The translations under genes and the position numbers were made by a program. Of a stretch of 64,000 nucleotides of DNA, positions 62,940 to 64,000 are shown in pieces; the first letter of the stretch is position 1; each line of letters begins with the position of its first letter. A model generated the notes under the pieces. It saw only the letters and a program-made list of their open reading frames with translations, did not search any database and had not been told where the DNA came from. Origin of the DNA: Pseudolysinimonas yzui (GTDB lineage: Bacteria > Actinomycetota > Actinomycetes > Actinomycetales > Microbacteriaceae); assembly GCF_014653215.1 (NCBI RefSeq), contig NZ_BNAI01000002.1, positions 1-64,000 of the forward strand, in the 5' to 3' direction.

Positions 62940-64000
62940 TCACTTTGGACGGTGGCCCACATGTGGTAATTCGCGATGGAGCCAGGCGCTCAGTCCGAGC
63001 TTCGCCGTTCGCACGCGACCGCGAACATGATCGGTAAGCCACCATGCAGACTGGCGTTCCTGTACCGGTCGTCGCTCGTTGACGTCGATCTCGACGCTAT
63101 GGTATCCGCTAGCGCCGCCCGGGTATGGTGCGGCGATGGTTTCGCTCTGCACACCATCGCGGCCCCACGCTCGTGCCTCGAGGTAATGCCGACCCGATGT
63201 GGCTTGCCAGCGGATGAACCACTGACGCCAAGCATGCGGACCGAGGGCAGTACCCAATGTGCATTCCTCCCAATTGCCACCATCGATTCGCAGCTCAACC
63301 CGGACAACCCCGTGGGGTGGAGCCCAAGCCACGCCGGCCGCCACGTGCTCGGCGATCGACAGGTTCGCCGAGGTAGCTGGGACATCAATGCGGCACTGCG
63401 GCCCCATTCGAGAAGGTTCGCGCGGCCAACCCTTGCGCTCCGCGTAATCAATCGCGTAGGCGGAGCCCGTCGCCTCGATCGATTGCAGCCACTTGATATT
63501 TGCGTCGTAGCCATGAATTCCCGGTACCAACAACCGCAGCGGCGCACCGTGCGCTCGGGTGAGCGGTACCCCATTCATGGCGTAGGCGAGAACCGGTTCG
63601 TAACCCTCCTCGATCAGTTTCAGATTGAGGCCTGCGCTAAATCCGTCCACCGATGTCAGACGGAGGTGATCGGCGTCGCGTGATACTCCGGCTATCGCTA
63701 ACACGTCTATCAACCGAACACCTTGCCATCGAGCGTTGCCGACCGATGGGCCGCCGACCGGGTTGTGCACACACATCAGAACCGCGTCGATCTCCACTGA
63801 TGGCAAGGCGTGCAACTGGTTGTGGGTCAAAACCAGCGGGCGGTCGACCAGGCCGACAACGCGCAGCCGCCAACGATCCGGGGCGACCACAGGGGCCGGG
63901 AAAGCCACGTCGGTCACAAAGAATCGATCAGAGGAGGTGAACAACGGCGAGATGCCAGGAACCGAGATCACCGCGCCTGCCGCCGGCAAGGGCGACTGCG
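62940..64000 (-). CDS. Molybdopterin-dependent oxidoreductase (sulfite-oxidase fold), partial
   Basis: At least 350 residues of a sulfite-oxidase-type enzyme; the frame is open to the right edge, so the N-terminus lies outside. The molybdopterin domain shows FVTDVAFPAPVVAPDRWRLRVVG (split), the Moco-binding Cys in EIDAVLMCVHNPVGGPSVGNARW, LTSVDGFSAGL and GAPLRLLVPGIHGYDANIKWLQ. A Mo-co dimerisation domain follows (RIDVPATSANLSI to GYHSVEIDV), ending in RELPHVGHRPK. It may oxidise sulfite or reduce sulfoxides. It is oriented with pflB but 489 bp away. A membrane anchor is often present at the missing N-terminus. Confidence 0.85.
   Translation of the reverse strand, partial: QSPLPAAGAVISVPGISPLFTSSDRFFVTDVAFPAPVVAPDRWRLRVVGLVDRPLVLTHNQLHALPSVEIDAVLMCVHNPVGGPSVGNARWQGVRLIDVLAIAGVSRDADHLRLTSVDGFSAGLNLKLIEEGYEPVLAYAMNGVPLTRAHGAPLRLLVPGIHGYDANIKWLQSIEATGSAYAIDYAERKGWPREPSRMGPQCRIDVPATSANLSIAEHVAAGVAWAPPHGVVRVELRIDGGNWEECTLGTALGPHAWRQWFIRWQATSGRHYLEARAWGRDGVQSETIAAPYPGGASGYHSVEIDVNERRPVQERQSAWWLTDHVRGRVRTAKLGLSAWLHRELPHVGHRPK

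Noticed and set aside
1-64000. tRNA, rRNA and CRISPR search by eye
   Set aside because: No T-loop-like GGTTCGA plus acceptor pairing, rRNA core sequence or regular spacer-repeat pattern was found; a covariance-model search would be decisive.

Overview
The window is GC-rich DNA from an actinobacterium, most likely Micrococcales/Microbacteriaceae. This is inferred from base composition, frequent GTG/TTG starts, a CmtR-type sensor, DUF6153 proteins, a MAB_1171c-type transporter and an actinobacterial MobF relaxase. No rRNA, tRNA or CRISPR array was recognised. Nearly all of it is accessory DNA, in two blocks.

Block 1 (about 1.2-18.4 kb, with a toxin-antitoxin pair to 18.9 kb) is an integrative mobilizable element. 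Left of it (1-1.2 kb) lie an IS481-like end, a DUF2188 protein and two small ORFs. The element has a tyrosine integrase and excisionase, a HTH protein, a frame-broken charged gene, two small proteins, a 15-bp inverted repeat before a ParB-like gene, a zeta-toxin pair, a complete QatABCD anti-phage operon, a DUF1508-NYN-PIN-like cluster and a MobF relaxase/helicase. No coupling protein or type IV secretion gene is present. At 18.9-21.6 kb is a conserved actinobacterial cassette (XRE regulator remnant, ImmA/IrrE peptidase, MAB_1171c membrane protein, alpha/beta hydrolase) whose regulator has lost its DNA-binding half.

Block 2 (21.6-64 kb) is a metal-handling, cytochrome-biogenesis and fermentation island. 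It opens with a CmtR-type regulator and a P1B-4-like ATPase, a multicopper oxidase plus ZIP permease pair with a DtxR-family regulator, and LspA. A leftward cluster (29.0-35.2 kb) encodes cytochrome c maturation System II (CcdA, CcsB, ResB, TlpA/ResA) with Lgt and small membrane proteins. Next come two DUF6153 proteins, acetate kinase, a membrane protein and a CopA ATPase that each have an ATACCC-N5-GGGTAT CsoR-type operator, CsoR itself, a DUF305 lipoprotein, a BNR-like lipoprotein and an M23 peptidase.

From 45.5 to 59.4 kb a tightly packed run, probably one operon, joins copper genes (multicopper oxidase, CopB-like ATPase, DoxX-like protein) to carbon metabolism: phosphoketolase, a beta-phosphoglucomutase/GH65 phosphorylase fusion, a type II (archaeal-type) GAPDH, an EamA transporter and an ABC1 kinase. 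Pyruvate formate-lyase and its activase face this run, behind a sequence resembling a DosR/DevR box, and a partial molybdopterin oxidoreductase closes the window. Read together, disaccharide phosphorolysis, phosphoketolase and acetate kinase could yield ATP at low oxygen, with Pfl supplying acetyl-CoA and formate, while the copper and heme genes serve respiration or metal tolerance. That physiological link is inference; the gene identities rest mainly on visible motifs.
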